This document shows, in pieces, positions 20,124-32,740 of a DNA stretch of 64,000 nt. Source of the DNA: Benincasa hispida. Lineage: Eukaryota; Streptophyta; Magnoliopsida; Cucurbitales; Cucurbitaceae. Each line of letters opens with the position of its first letter. Positions within the stretch are counted from its first letter, which is position 1. Under the pieces are notes generated by a model. It was not told the origin of the DNA and searched no databases. It was given only the letters and a program-made list of their open reading frames with translations. The stretch covers positions 28,989,283-29,053,282 of the forward strand of contig NC_052352.1 in assembly GCF_009727055.1 (NCBI RefSeq). The letters are read 5' to 3'. The position numbers and the translations under genes are program-made.

Positions 20124-20199
20124 TCAATAAAGCTTTTTGTTGCACTTGCACTTGATCATGACTCTTCCAAATGGCAACGAAAACTCTACATCATCCCAC
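20124..20199 (-). pseudogene. Possible last coding exon of a host gene
   Basis: On the minus strand a good acceptor (TGACTCTGCAG) is followed by an open frame of 24 codons ending in TGA at 20126-20124. It reads WDDVEFSLPFGRVMIKC and continues to NKKLY. The composition is unlike the random F/L/I/N-rich frames around it, and a 3'-UTR-like stretch follows. The upstream exon would lie beyond 20389, exactly where the Athila-like 5' LTR begins, so the element may sit in an intron of this gene. I do not recognise the protein. It could also be a gene fragment carried here. Confidence 0.35.
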
Positions 20200-20389
20200 C
20201 TGCAGAGTCAATGTAGTATAAGATGGCAAAGATGTATAGTAGCTCATGGATTTAAATAATTGATAGCATTGGAAATTTCCCATCATTTGATTTTTTTTTT
20301 AGAAAAGAAAGAATGTAGAAAAAGAAAAGGAAATTAATATTTCTTCAAGTTCTTAAAAGTAGCATTATCATCCACTTCTCCTCTCAAGT

Positions 20390-23300
20390 TGATAACTTGT
20401 AGAAATACAAGTTATTTTACCTCTTTTATCTAAACCAATTAGAAAAAATCTTCGAAAATGCGATAAATTAGTAAGAAAATCATGAAATTAATTATATCAT
20501 GTGATCACATGCTTACAATATCTCACAATCCGTGAAAGATATAAAAATCATGCTTTTTGGATACAGGAAATCCATTTATGCAATCACAAGGTATCACCGC
20601 AAAGAAATTCTTGACGCCAACATTGGAATCACATAGAAGGTGACATGACGCATGAGTAGTGGAGGTCAAATCAAAGACCAAGTTGGTAGCTGACAAGAAA
20701 GTTTTGCGGCAGAGCTAATGAACTGCTGACGTGGAGCAGGCGGCGCATCAGAGTATGGAAATTAATGTATCCTGTCAGTACAATCATTAGTAAGAGAAGA
20801 AGAAGTTACTTCTTGACGTCTAAATACTGAACGAGATTTCCATGCAAAGTGAGACAGCCAAGACATTGGAGAAAACTATGCATAAATTCTCACTTAAAAA
20901 ACACTTCCCTTCGAGCCCTCGTGAAATCTTGAGTGAAAGCTCAAGATTTCTTCCTGAGAACAAAGTGGAAACTTCACCTTTAGCATGATCTTTGAGAAGC
21001 AGTCATCACAGAGCTGCAAGGAGCAAGGAATTGCACCCCACGACTTGATTTTCTATCTCTATCTCTTTTCCTCTACTATTGTTGTTATTTATATTGTGTA
21101 AAACGTTGAAAAACTCCTTTTATCAATATGAATGCATCTATAGTTTATTTTTTATCCATCTTTCCATCTTCTACCATGAGCAACTAATTTTCTTATGGGT
21201 TGAGAAACAATGCAACTAACATGAACTAAGTAAAGCTTAATCATACATTCAACTTGTTTTATGTATGCTTTATAAACTATTTGAATAAGTCGAAAGATTG
21301 TTTTAAATAGAATGAATCTGTAAACTGTCAAAACTCACTTAAGCAAGTTAGGTCAAACTTGGATAATAAGGAAAATAAGTGAATATTCTAAAAAGGAAGC
21401 TTGAGGATGATTAAAATAGGAGGAAAATATCTTAAGTGTTAAGAGTGAGATTTTTGAGGACTAAGCATAAGATATAGTTAAGCTTGGTTAAGAAGGAAAA
21501 AAATTGATTGAGTATGAGAACTATGCATAGATGCCATGAGGTGTTGGTGTGAGGACTCAATGGGCGATGACCTTGTCATTTGGAGGTTAGGCGAGCACCT
21601 AGAAGAGTTAGTCTTGTGGCTAAGAGTAGAAGCCAAGAATAACCATGCGTTGAAGCCTGTGAAGTGTGGGCGCATGAGGTATTGAGAGATGCAGCAACCA
21701 AGGATCTTAGAGGTTATAGGAGGCTAGGTGTTGGTCAAGTGCTTGCCATGTGCTAGTAATAAGCATGCGTTGATCAAAGCCTTGAGAGGTTAGGTGAGAA
21801 AGGTGGTGCATGTGGCAAGGCATGAGGCGATGGCATGAAGGCGTGATGCTTGGGTATGGTGATGGACCAAGGCATGCATTAGTCTAGAGGCATGTGACCA
21901 AGGGTGACATGCGATGGCCAAGGGTGATAAGCGATGGCCAAAGGAAAGATACGTCCAAGTGAGGATAGACGTTAGGTGAGCCTTGCGGGCAAGTAAGAGG
22001 TTAGGCGATCATTTGGGGCTATGCATTGACAAAGTGGATGCAGCCAAGAAGAGCTATGTAGCCAAGAAGGGCTATGAGGCCAAAGGGAAGTATGCGTTGA
22101 ATGAAGTAAACTTCGGGAGTAAGGCTAGGTTGACAGCAAATCGGGGCAAGTGGCTAAATCTAGTGAAGTTTGGGCTGAACCAAGGAGGATGTAGGCACAC
22201 CACAAGGCATGTAAAGGGAGGTTATGCGTTGGTTTAAGAGGATGAGGACACTTCAACCACATGCAAGGAGGTGGTGTCAAGGGGGAGGCATTGGCACATG
22301 CATGGTGAAGGCATCTGGACATGCAGGGCTGGCGAGGTGTCAAGCGTTGAGGGCTTTTGGGCTTCTATAAATAGTGCATAAAGGGGACCTCAGCTCTCAC
22401 AATTCATTCGTGCAAATCCAGTAAAATTTGTGGGGAAGTATTGTGAAGAGAGTATATTAAATGACCTTGGGCTGCCGTTCAATTTGGAGAAGTAAGGAGT
22501 GAGAAGTTTGTGTTGGAAGGTAGAAGGCCCAGTTGGACGCATAGGGCAGGTGCCATTGCACATGCCCATGCCTGGCGCACAGCACAGACACGCACACACG
22601 CCCATCGTAAGGTGCGCTTCTGGATGACGCGAACGCCTGTCAGCATGCATGGCCCAGCGACCTAGTGCACGCCTATGTTGCGTATGCTGCCCAACTCCTC
22701 ACGCACGCATGCCCATGTCCTGCGACCGTGTCACGCTATGTCTGTGCGAGGTCTGCCGCCCAGCCATGCCCAACCACGCCCAACCCAGCACACTGACCGC
22801 TGCCCACGCCCACCAGACTGCCTAAAAAACCTCAAAAGTTATGTTTTTGGGCGTTAAAACTATTTTTGGGTATTTTGAAGTGGGTAAGCTAGTTATTTCA
22901 ATTTAAGGGTATATTTAAAGCTAAAATTGATTTATTTGAGGAATTTCAAGCTAACTCAGGATTTCTTTGGAAATAAGTAGAATTCAAGGAAATAGGACTA
23001 AGAGTTGCTCTAGAAGGACTATGAAGGATTATGAGTGGTTTTTCTATTTTCGTATGTTTAAATTATATATATGTTATTATGTATATGTATATGTAAGATG
23101 TGAAATTGACATGATCAGCAAATGTATTTTTCCTGGATTTTATTTGTTGATTTGATTCTTGTTGTTTTGCATACATGAATTGCATTGGAAACTAGGATTA
23201 TACCTTGGAAAATTATTAGCGTGTCTCAAACACGTCTAACGAGAAATTTTCGACATGTGCACATTTGATGGCTATAAGGGTACTGTGATTGTTTCCTCAA

Positions 23301-24353
23301 CATTCATATTGGAAAATGCACGGGAATACCCGAAAAATACATGAACATGCCAGGGATAGCCAATTATCAGGCTGGAAGAGTTACATTCTTATGTGCTATG
23401 ATTGCTTGATTGTGAAATTGTTTTCCAAAAATGAATTTCTGGAACAAACCTATTTACTTATGAAGTGCACCACTCACTGGGCTTTTTAGCTCACGTTTTC
23501 TAATGTTTTATTTCCCCCTAGATAATGGAAGCTGAACGTTCTAGGAAAAGCCACTCAAGGTCTGGAACTGCCACTCTCTCACAGAGCGAAACTTGGATCG
23601 AGTTACTTTTGAAAGTCATTAGAATTAACTAGGATTGGAATGTACTTAGTATGAACACTTGTAACTGCTACTAAAAGTTAATTAAAATTATACGTATTTG
23701 TTATTTGATGAGTTAGTAAAAATTGGATAGTTGATATCACAAGGGTGATGTCAGCTGTTTTGACATCTTCTTTCGAGCTTGGGGGATAAAACTCGGGATG
23801 GGTTGTGACAGAATCTATGTTTGAAGAAACAAAAGATTTAGACCTTATAAAACAAGAAGAGATTACATTTAGAAATAAAGAGACATCTTTTGCATCAAAT
23901 ACTCATCGCATACATCCTAGAAATAGGATATGGTGGCTAGATACACTGAGAAGTGTAGGTTAAGACTTTTGAGTGATTTGCTTGAACACATGATTTATGC
24001 ATTTACTTAGGAATTGTTAGTGAATATTTCTCTCAACCCTATTTTTATTCATTTGAAATCTACATCTCTCTGCATAGGCTGTTTGACTTACAATTGTGAT
24101 TCCCATCGCATCCACAACTATTTATTTTCGTTAGCGATAGAATATGAACAACAAACTCATTGCATATTTAACAAATAATTTGCATCAAGATCGAAACAAT
24201 CATTGTCAACGCATCAATAGAACAAAATCCATGAGTTCAACCCTAGACACACCAGGATTTTAGTTGGATTTATACTTGGGTATAACTAGGTGAAACAATG
24301 CGTTTATAAGGTATCACATAACACTTAATCCAACGCATAGGCAGAATGCATCA
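20390..24353 (+). mobile_element. 5' LTR of the Athila-like element (copy A2), split by a solo LTR
   Basis: Starts TGATAACTTG with a perfect 10-bp hairpin (loop GAAA) and ends ATGCATCA at 24353, just before AGTTT and the tRNA-Asp primer site. Removing the nested insertion at 21319-23810 and one TSD leaves about 1467 bp, close to the 1677-bp A3 copy at 60721-62397. The two share the end block with ACCAGGA, TAGG or TTGGATTTATACTTGG. The host-side flank is CAAGT (20385-20389); the matching 3' LTR is not in the window, so the TSD cannot be checked. Confidence 0.85.
21319..23810 (+). mobile_element. Solo LTR (family F), 2492 bp, TSD GAATC
   Basis: Bounded by TGTAAACTGTC and GGGTTGTGACA, flanked on both sides by GAATC (21314-21318, 23811-23815). 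TG...CA ends plus a perfect 5-bp duplication and no internal region make this a solo LTR from LTR-LTR recombination. A TATA element (CTATAAATAG) lies near 22364-22373. The 3' part contains ACTCACTGGGCTTTTTAGCTC, also seen with small changes in the chromovirus D LTRs (about 49045-49065), which suggests a Tekay/Del-like chromovirus source. It interrupts the A2 LTR. The central 800 bp is unusually GC-rich for this window and repeats GCGATGGCCAAGG-type phrases. Confidence 0.93.
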
Positions 24354-24359
24354 AGTTTT

Positions 24360-24377
24360 TGGCGCCATTACCGAGGA
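24360..24377 (+). promoter_or_regulatory. Primer binding site, tRNA-Asp
   Basis: TGGCGCCATTACCGAGGA, six bases after the 5' LTR end, matches the tRNA-Asp-complementary site of plant Athila/Tat-type elements (consensus TGGCGCCGTTGCCGGGGA) at 15 of 18 positions. The three changes are transitions (G to A at two sites, G to A at the third), consistent with decay of a methylated copy. Confidence 0.9.
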
Positions 24378-24478
24378 TTGTGGTAACTAAGTTGTGCTAA
24401 GATTATTGTTTCTGATTTTCGCAGGTCTCAGTTTTTGGTATATTGTACCCTGATCTATGAAAATGGTACAAACATTTC

Positions 24479-27400
24479 ATGAGTGAGGAATCAATGCCTG
24501 AGCTAGTATACGACCCAGAGATTGAGAGGACCTTTCACAGAAGAAGTGTTGGGGTTGATGCCCTAAATCTCGTAGGGTCCTATAATTTATAATTGTAATG
24601 TACAAACATTTTATTTATGTAATAAAATATTTGATGTTTTATTTCATAATTAGTTACATTAACCACAAACTAATAAACTAACATCCAGGGTTATCTTGTA
24701 ACTTAAACATGTATGTAGAGACATACGAGTGGATCATGTTTAAGTGATAACCTAAATGGTCTGTAGTAGATGGATAAGGTTGGATACCTTATCCTGGTGA
24801 CACTATGAGTATGACCCGCTTTGTAGATGTTACAAATGTTGTAAAGTGCTACAAATGATCTGATCCTGATCATTCATGTGGAGTTATGTGAGCGGAAATA
24901 TTCTATACAAAGGAGTTTGTTTAAGATCAGTCTACAAAATGTTTAGTCTCATTATATAACATCATTCATAATATAGACTTACATTTCACCAGGATGACCA
25001 TAGATAACATGACTTAAATCCTGAGTGAATTGTGAACTCCTGCCTATGAGGGCAGTTCTTTGATTTGTATAGGTAAGATTGGTCAGATCGCCGACTAAAC
25101 AAGCCTACCATTTTGAGGATTCATCTGATTAGGGAGCTGGAAACACAACTACACAAGAAGAAATTCACTCATTCCCCGAGGTCGAGGCAAGTAGATAAAT
25201 TGCTTTCTTAAGAGCTAATTCCAGGGCTTGAACAATGTGATGCCACACTCTCTCTTGGCTTGAGAGGGGTTTGATCATAGTTGGACTATGATTTATTGTT
25301 CATTGGAGGGATCAGTGGTACTTAAGAAGTTAGATGTAATTATAGGGGCAAAATGGTAATTTTGACCCAGTTGTACTTACGAGCAATTTGTAAAGGGTCA
25401 TCGTACTATTGATCGGTTATATCCAATGGACACAGTAATATATCTATAGTGTGAAGAGTGCAACTGTTGGTCTTAAATGCAGTGCCTGATAATTAACGAA
25501 TAGTGAATAATTTAATTAAAGAGTTTAATTAATTATTCACGTACCATTAGAGCTTCAAGCTACAAGTCCATGAGGTCCCCTCGGTAGCTCAACGGGAATA
25601 AATGAGAATCGATTTTTGATTAATTTGAATTGTTCAAACTAATTGAGGGAATAAATTATATATGATATAATTAATTAAATTTTAATTATATGTGATATAA
25701 TTACTATAATATATTTGATATATTATAATATTAAGTATTTATAAGAGGAAATAAATATTTCAATATGATTTAAATATTAATTATATGAATTGGATTCAAT
25801 TTAATGTAAATGTGATTTATATTAAAAGTCATTGGTGAGAGAAAATGGAAATTATATTTGATACAATATAAAAACTATAGGTTATATATTATATGTGATA
25901 TAACATATAGTGTTTGTATTTTTTGTTAGAAAAAATTCCTTCATCTCTTCTCTGAATTACTTATTTTCCCTTCCTTAAAAAAATTCAAAAATAGTCAAAG
26001 CTCACTTCTCTTGGGTTCTCTGCCCGAGAATACCAAGGTCATTCTCGTGGTTGTACCCAACTGGCCATTTCACAATTCATGATTTGCACAAAGGAGAAGG
26101 ATACGTGAAGAAAGTCTTCAAAAGGAAGGGTTTTCTGAAACCCTAATAATTTCTTCTGCAATTTATGTTTAAGCATGTTGTAATAGTTGAAGTAAATGCA
26201 TGAACTTTTTTGTTTCTGTATAAAACTTTTCAATTATGTAAAAATGGATTTGGGTAGATTCACTTCCGCTCAAGGACCCTTCATTGAGATCCTTCAAGAA
26301 GAAGACGAAATAAGAAAAGAAGACAAAGAAACAAGGCTCAAAGGATGGCAGATCAACAAAACAATCTGAAAGAGCCAAATGCAGATGCTCTCGCCAACCC
26401 TAGCTAATGATCACAATAGACCCATCAGGGACTATGCTTCACCAATCCTATATGATTTCTCACCTTGAATTATGCGTCTAGCACTAGATGGTTCCAAGTT
26501 TGAAATGAAACCTGTCATGCTTCAGATGATCCAGACAACTGAACATTTTGGAAGGAGACTAGGCAAGGACACTCATGCTCACATGAGAAGTTTCATCGAA
26601 ATCTAAAACACATTCATATTCCCCGGCAATGCCATTGCATCACTATAGACGCTAGTGAATGCGATGACCAATTTGTTGCAAGCAATGGCAATGACAAAAA
26701 CTGAAGTTAGAAATGGGCAAGTGAATGCAATTACTCAGATGGCAACGAGAATTACGTTCTCTGTGAAGAAGCTCACTCACTTGAGGTATGCCCATGTAAC
26801 CCGCATCTATTTTCTTTGTAAAAAATAACTTGTTTTCGAATACCTACAACCCTGGTTTGTGAAACTACCTAAATTTCTCTTGGAGTGGAAATCAGTAAGC
26901 ACATGCCAACCATCATAGTGCCCCTAGATATGGACCACCTGGATTCCATCAAGGACAGAATGGACACCAACAGGCACCAAGCTCATCGTATCAACTAGCA
27001 ACTTCACCTTTAGAAAATCTGTTAAAATATTACATATAGAAAAATGAGGCAGTTCTACAAAATCAAGCGTCATCCCTTCGAAATCTTGAATTTCAAATAG
27101 GGCAGATCACCGAAGAGTTGAAAAATAGACCAAAAGGCTTACTACATGCAACACTGAAGTTCCTTGCAATGCGGGAAGTTCAAGTAAAGAACAATGTCAC
27201 GCGGTGACATTGAGAAGTGGTCGCATAATGAAGGAAGATCAGAAGGAAAAGTCAATCAAGATTATTAATGAAGCACATATACATTCTTTTGATGAACAGA
27301 CTAACAAACAACCAATACAGAAAATGAAGGTGTCAAATGAGGTGTAACTCCCTCTATACCCACAAAGGTTGAGGAAGAAGAATGATGAAAACCAATTTCA

Positions 27401-27590
27401 ACGCTTCCTTAGAATGTTAAAGTAGTTGTATATTAATATTCCACTCATCGAAGTGTAGGAGAAAATGCCATCTTATGCCAAATTCTTAAAAGATATCATC
27501 TTAAAGAAAAGATAGATGGGAAATTATGAGACTGTAGCACTGATACGAGAACGTAGCACCATTATCCAAGAAAGTATTCCACAAAAAATG
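24479..27590 (+). pseudogene. Athila-like gag remnant
   Basis: Nucleocapsid/capsid polyprotein of the Athila-like element. It begins at ATG 24479 (MSEESMPELVYDPEIERTFH), is interrupted by the C2 solo LTR, and resumes at 26302 with a basic run leading into MADQQNN. A frameshift near 26400 follows; then come RPIRDYASPILYDFSP, stop, and EHFGRRLGKDTHAHMRSFIE, stop, the typical Athila capsid order. At 27355-27600 a further segment reads YPQRLRKKNDENQFQRFL and AKFLKDIILKKR with three in-frame stops, leading into the protease. Several stops and frameshifts make it non-functional. Confidence 0.88.
24547..26296 (+). mobile_element. C-family solo LTR (C2), 1750 bp, TSD AGAAG
   Basis: Begins TGTTGGGGTTGATGCCC and ends GAGATCCTTCA, flanked by AGAAG on both sides (24542-24546, 26297-26301). 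No internal sequence remains. Removing it with one TSD rejoins the Athila-like gag in frame through an Arg-rich stretch, which confirms both boundaries. Homologous copies are at 12435-13795 (+), 28107-30099 (-) and 59324-62632 (-). Confidence 0.95.
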
Positions 27591-27599
27591 TAAGACTTA

Positions 27600-28106
27600 G
27601 GAAGTTTCACCACTCCCCATTCAATTTGAAGAGTTTACATAGGACAAGCCCTATGCGATCTTGGAGCCAACATTAATCTCATGCCATTATCAATCTTTAA
27701 GCAACTGGGAATGGGAGAATTTGTACCTATAATGGTTACTTTACATTTGGCAGACCGTTTATTGGTACATCCAGAGGGAAAATTAGAAGATTTTCTCGTG
27801 AAGGTGGATAAATTCATCTTGCCAGCTGATTTCATTATATTGGACTACGAAGCTGATAAAGATGTACCTATCATTTTGGGAAGACCCTTCCTATCCATAG
27901 GAAGAACCCAAATTGTTGTGTACAAAAGTGACATCACCATGCAGGTTAATGGCCAGAAGATGAAGTTCAATATTCTGAAGGAAATGGAATATCCTAATGA
28001 GGTCAACACATGCTAAATAGTTGAATTGGAAAAGGATGGGCATTGTGGGCTAGAATTTGAAATTAATGAAGCAATGGAGATAAATGATGAGGCGAACACT
28101 ACACTT
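27600..28106 (+). pseudogene. Athila-like aspartic protease remnant
   Basis: The 27615-28016 frame reads ALCDLGANINLMPLSIFKQL, the retropepsin active site (D-L-G-A in place of D-S/T-G-A, as usual in Athila), then VTLHLADR, LVKVDKFILP and VPIILGRPFLS, the family's flap and C-terminal motifs. It stops with TGCTAAATAG at 28012. A short acidic linker follows to the C3 insertion at 28107. The segment itself is fairly well preserved, but it is isolated from gag and RT by stops and insertions. Confidence 0.9.
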
Positions 28107-30099
28107 TGAAGGACATCTAAACATAGATCTCTATGAGCAGCGGAAGTGAATCGTTTCAAATCTCATTGAGAATGAACACAAACATTTATAGTCTAAACGA
28201 AAACAAACAAGTTATGCATAATTAGAAATTACAGCATGCTACTTATAAAGGAAATACAAGGGATAGAGTATGCAAACCTTTGAAGAACTCTTCTTCACGT
28301 ATCCCTCGATCGATTTCCAATGCGTCCAAAGCAGCACTCGAACGTAACAAATTGAACAACCAACAACACGAACAACTTGATGCACCTCGAACCCAATCGA
28401 GTCCAACTTGATCCACGAACGAATTTAGAACACCACCACTATGGTTACCTTGGTATTCTTGGTGTGAGAATCCAGGAATTGTGGGCTCTGTATGATCTTG
28501 GATTGTGGAAAACAGGAGGTAGACAATCGAGTAAGTGGGAGATGAAGACAGTCTATCGTATAGATGATGTACTCGATCGTTTAAAAGATGAAGCCTATTG
28601 TATAGACTTTGCTACTCGATCGTGTAGCAACGATCAAGCGAGTAACTATCGTATAGTCAACTCGTAGCTCGATCGTGTATGCTCTCAATGCTATCACTTA
28701 GTAAAAACACTTTTTACTTGATAGTCTTTTTCGTGAGATTAATTCCAAATGAATCCTCTATCTAATTTTGGAAAACAATTTTCCTTTTACCTCACAGTTC
28801 CCATAACTTTCAATAACCTCCCATTCAATTCGATTACTAGAGATAAAGAATAATTAATTATCATATAATTAATATATTATAAATAAATAAAATAACCAAC
28901 TTATCATATTATATTTATAACCTATAGTTTTAATATTTCATCATACGAAACATATAAACCATAGTTCTTTTTCTATTTTATGGTATTTAATATAAATCAT
29001 ATTTATATTAATTCCTCCAATTAATGTATCTAATACATCATATCAATTATATCATATATAATTGAATTTTCTCTTGTTAATTTGAACATTTCAAACTAAC
29101 CCAAAATCTGATTCTCAACTTGAACCCATTGAGCTACCAAGGGGACCTTATGAAGCTGTAGCTTGAAGCTCCAACAGTATGTGAATAACTGACTAAACTC
29201 TTTAATCACGAGATCCACCATCCGTTAACTTGGTCACTCCACTAAAGACCGACAACAGTGCGATGACCCTTCACAAATCGCTTGTAAGTACAACTGGGTC
29301 AATTTACCATTTTGTCCTGTAATTACATCTAATTCCTTAAGTACCACTGGTTTCTCTAATGAACAAAAGTCATAGTCCTATTATGACTGAGTCCTCTCTT
29401 CCAAAGAGAGGGTTTGGCCACTATGTTCAAGACTCTGAATCAGCTCTTAAGGGAGAAATTTATCTACTTACCCCCTGCTTCGGAGAAGGAGTGAATTTCG
29501 TCTTGTGTAGCTAGTTTCCAGCTCCCCGGTTAGACAAATCCCCAAAAAGGTTGGCTTGTTGAGTTGAAAATCTGGCCACTCTCACCCATACTAATCAAAG
29601 GACTGCCCTCATGAGTAGGAGTTCCCAACTCACTCAGGATTAAGGTCATGTCACTTATGGTCATTTTAGTGAAATGTAAATCTCAATTATCAACAACGTT
29701 ATATAAAGAGACTAATAATCTCGTGGTCTAATCTTATACAAACTCTTTGTATAGGATATCCTCACTCGCATGTCTCCACATGAATAGTCAGGATCAGACC
29801 ATTTGTAGCACTTTACAATACTTGTAACATCTACAAAGCGAGTCATATCTGTAGTGTCATTAGGATATGGTATCCCTTCTTTATCCTTGTACTACAGACC
29901 ATTTAGGTTATTACTTAAGGTATGATCCACTTGTATGTCTCACATACATGCTTAAGTTACATGAAATAACCAAGGATCTTAGTTTATTGGATTTGAGTAA
30001 ATGCATATAAAATAAAATATATTTTATTAATAAAAATGTGTGTACAAAATGTTTACAAACTACGAGACCACCGGGAGAATTAGGACACCAATCCCAACA
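28107..30099 (-). mobile_element. C-family solo LTR (C3), 1993 bp, TSD CACTT
   Basis: Minus-strand copy starting TGTTGGGATTGGTGTCC at 30099 and ending GATGTCCTTCA at 28107. Flanks are CACTT on both sides (28102-28106, 30100-30104). It is the longest C copy, with an extra stretch rich in ACGATCGAGTA-type repeats at 28520-28690. No coding region. It separates the protease from RT in the Athila-like element; the linker frame (ANTTL then ESCYAIKE) closes when it is removed. Confidence 0.95.
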
Positions 30100-30104
30100 C
30101 ACTT

Positions 30105-30944
30105 GAATCTTGTTATGCGATAAAAGAGATGCAAAGGAATTTTGAACCTTTGGGATTAGAAAATAGAGAAGGCAAAATCAAGCCTTCGCTTGAACAATCA
30201 CTAGGTTTAGAATTGAAAGCATTCCCTGCTCACCTGAAATACGCATTCCTTAGTGAGAACGATACTTGTAATTATTTTAGCAACACTCTCAGAAGAAAAG
30301 GAAGACACTCTCTTGAAAGTTTTAAAGAAGTACATTAAGGTGATAGGGTGGACCCTAGCTCAAGGGAATCAACCCATCCTATTGCATGCATAAAATTAGA
30401 CTCGAGGATAGAAAGGAAGGCTCTATTGAACACCAGTGTAGGCTCAAACCTATAGTGAAAGAAGTTGTCAAGAAAGAAATCATTAAATGGTTGGACATGA
30501 GGGTTATTTTTCCTATTTCAGACAGCACATGGGCCAGTCTTGTGCAATGCATCCTAAAAAAAGGTGGGATGACTGTAGTTCTCAACCAAAACAATGAACT
30601 CATTTCGATGCATACGGTTACAGGTTTGGGATATCTATGGACTATAGGAAGCTTAATGCAACAACTACGAAGGATCACTTTCCCTTGTCATTTATTGATT
30701 AGATGTTGGACAGGTTAGTGGGGAATGAATTCTTTTGTTTTTCTAGACGACCATGCGGGGTACAATCAAATCATGATTGCACCCAAGGATCAAGAAAAAA
30801 AAACTTCACTTGCCCCTATGGGACATTTGCCTTTCGGCACATGCTTTTTGGGCTATGCAATACCCCAAACACATTTTGGAGGTGCATGATGTTCATCTTC
30901 TCTGATTACCTTGAAGAGTTAGTTGAAATTTTTATACATAAACT
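30105..30944 (+). pseudogene. Athila-like reverse transcriptase, N-terminal part
   Basis: After the linker (ELKAFPAHLKYAFLSEND) the RT fingers appear as VKKEIIKWLDMRVIFPISDS and LKKGGMTVVLNQNNELI, then frameshifts break the DYRKLN region (30620-30700). The palm continues as MLDRLVGNEFFCF and FTCPYGTFAFRHMLFGLCN. The frame runs to about 30944, where the A4 LTR begins. At least three frameshifts are needed to read it through. Confidence 0.88.
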
Positions 30945-32740
30945 TGTAACGCAAATTTTTTTCTTAAACAATCCGCTAATACAAATATGCGATACTACTT
31001 CTAGATATACGTTACTCATGAATATTGTTGTAGTATGCCTAGCATTGTCACAAGTTTCCTTACGTTGGAACCAAGTGTAATTCCACCACAAGTTTCTCGG
31101 TGTGATCCGAGGTCGAACACAGGGACTGTTTGAGGTTATTATGGTATGTTCGTGGTATATGCGACCAGGTTTTTCAATCTTTAAAGAGTGTTTTGTACAA
31201 GTATATAAAATTGCGGTAAAGTAAAGAAAAGCAATAAAATGCGATAATAAAATAAGTACAGTAAACCTAAGCTAGATGATACAAGATACAGGCTTCATGA
31301 TACAAGATGCTGGGGTCTAGGCTGGCTGTGAAGGTTATGCAAAGAACATGAAGTGCGGCAGCAAGTCTTATGTACAAACAGAAAGAGAAACATAACTAAT
31401 ATAAACATCGCAAGTTTCTTAATTGCGTTGAAGTTATAAGTACGGTTCCACTTTTCTCTTGGCGTACACCTTTCAGTGATCGACTGCGCTCCTACATGTT
31501 TGTGGTGAATCAGAGACGAAAGTAATGAACACAAGGTTGCTTCCATGTCTGGAAGTACTACTCGCTTTAGTTAATGCATTCTTCTAACCTTCTCTCGATA
31601 GATCAGAATGGCATCTTCACTTCTGCTCTCATAGGTGAAGATGCCGTCTAGCATACTTTAGCTAAACGTAGTTATCTCTTTAACACAAGTTAAGTACTCG
31701 TTGAATTCATATTAACTACCAGGGGATTAAGAAGATATCATAGAGAAAGTGATTCACGGAGGAACGGAAGTAGACAGAAAATGGAATATGAAAACAATCG
31801 AAACATTTAATATGTCTATTAAGCATTTGATACATGGTGTGTGAATGAAGAGATAAATAAAGTGAAATACAATGATGAAAAGAGATAGAACAGATACAAA
31901 CAAGTGCCAACATCTTGGCACCGATTTGGATGGAGATCTGCTTGTCGGATTGGATGGATCAGATGGATGGATGAGTTTCCCTCTCGGGCTTGCTCAACCG
32001 ATAGCAGGGTTCTCAGCATAGAGCTTCTCGGTGGGTATTTGGCAGAATAGAACTGAGACTCACCTCTCGGCCTTGTCTCGTCTTCTTCCCGGATTTCTTC
32101 AGTTAAGCACCCAGCTCAGCCTTTTCTCTCAACACTGTAGCAGCAATTAGCCCTGTATCTAGTATCATAAGTTTTCTTTGAAATCTATGGGGTATTTATA
32201 GGTGAGGATCTTTGACTCCGGTCTTGTGGTCCCCACTTGTTGTTATGGAAATTCCAAAGATGGAGGGATATTATTCCTTCTGTAATGTAATCAGACCGTC
32301 AATTCTGCACAACCATTAGTTGTACACGTGTCTCCATCCTCCACTTTTGCATTGCTCAGCTGCATCTTTCGATCGTGAGTTCGCATGCGGTGTTTGTTTT
32401 TATTACCGCATGCGGTTGAAAGTCAGCTCTGGATCGACTGTCGCATTGCGGCGTCATTGTGTTAATCGTCTCTTCATTGTTGATTGACGGCCGCAATGTG
32501 ACAGAGATGTGTTGATCAGTTCTTCTTGAGCCTTGAGCGCAAGTGATGACTTGGTTTCCTGCAAAACAGAGTAAAATATGATTTTCTTCCATCTTAAAGA
32601 TGTTAGTGGGTGTAATTGCGATAATTTATAATTATTGTAATTTTGAGCTAATTTTCATACAATTGACACATATTCACTATCTTTTGGCCGCAATATCTAG
32701 ATAAGACAGTCTAAATAACTTGAATTTCTATAAGTTATCA
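30945..32740 (-). mobile_element. A-family LTR inside RT (A4), minus strand
   Basis: On the minus strand it starts TGATAACTTATA / GAAA / TTCAAGTTATT at 32740 and ends GCGTTACA at 30945; TATA element CTATAAATACCCC near 32190-32202. Length 1796 bp, similar to the other A LTRs. No 5-bp TSD is visible (flanks AAACT and GTTAT). Instead the 94 bp of RT before it (30852-30945) are repeated after it (32741-32834) with 10 differences. It is probably a solo LTR or LTR fragment with a complex history. Confidence 0.75.

Noticed and set aside
22390..22860. GC-rich frames on both strands around 22390-22857
   Set aside because: They lie in the F solo LTR, have biased Cys/His/Pro composition from repeated GCATGCCC-type DNA and no homology I recognise.
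28520..28690. CRISPR-like array from repeated CGATCGAGTA-type units
   Set aside because: Units are short, irregular and inside a C-family LTR of a plant genome; no regular spacer pattern.
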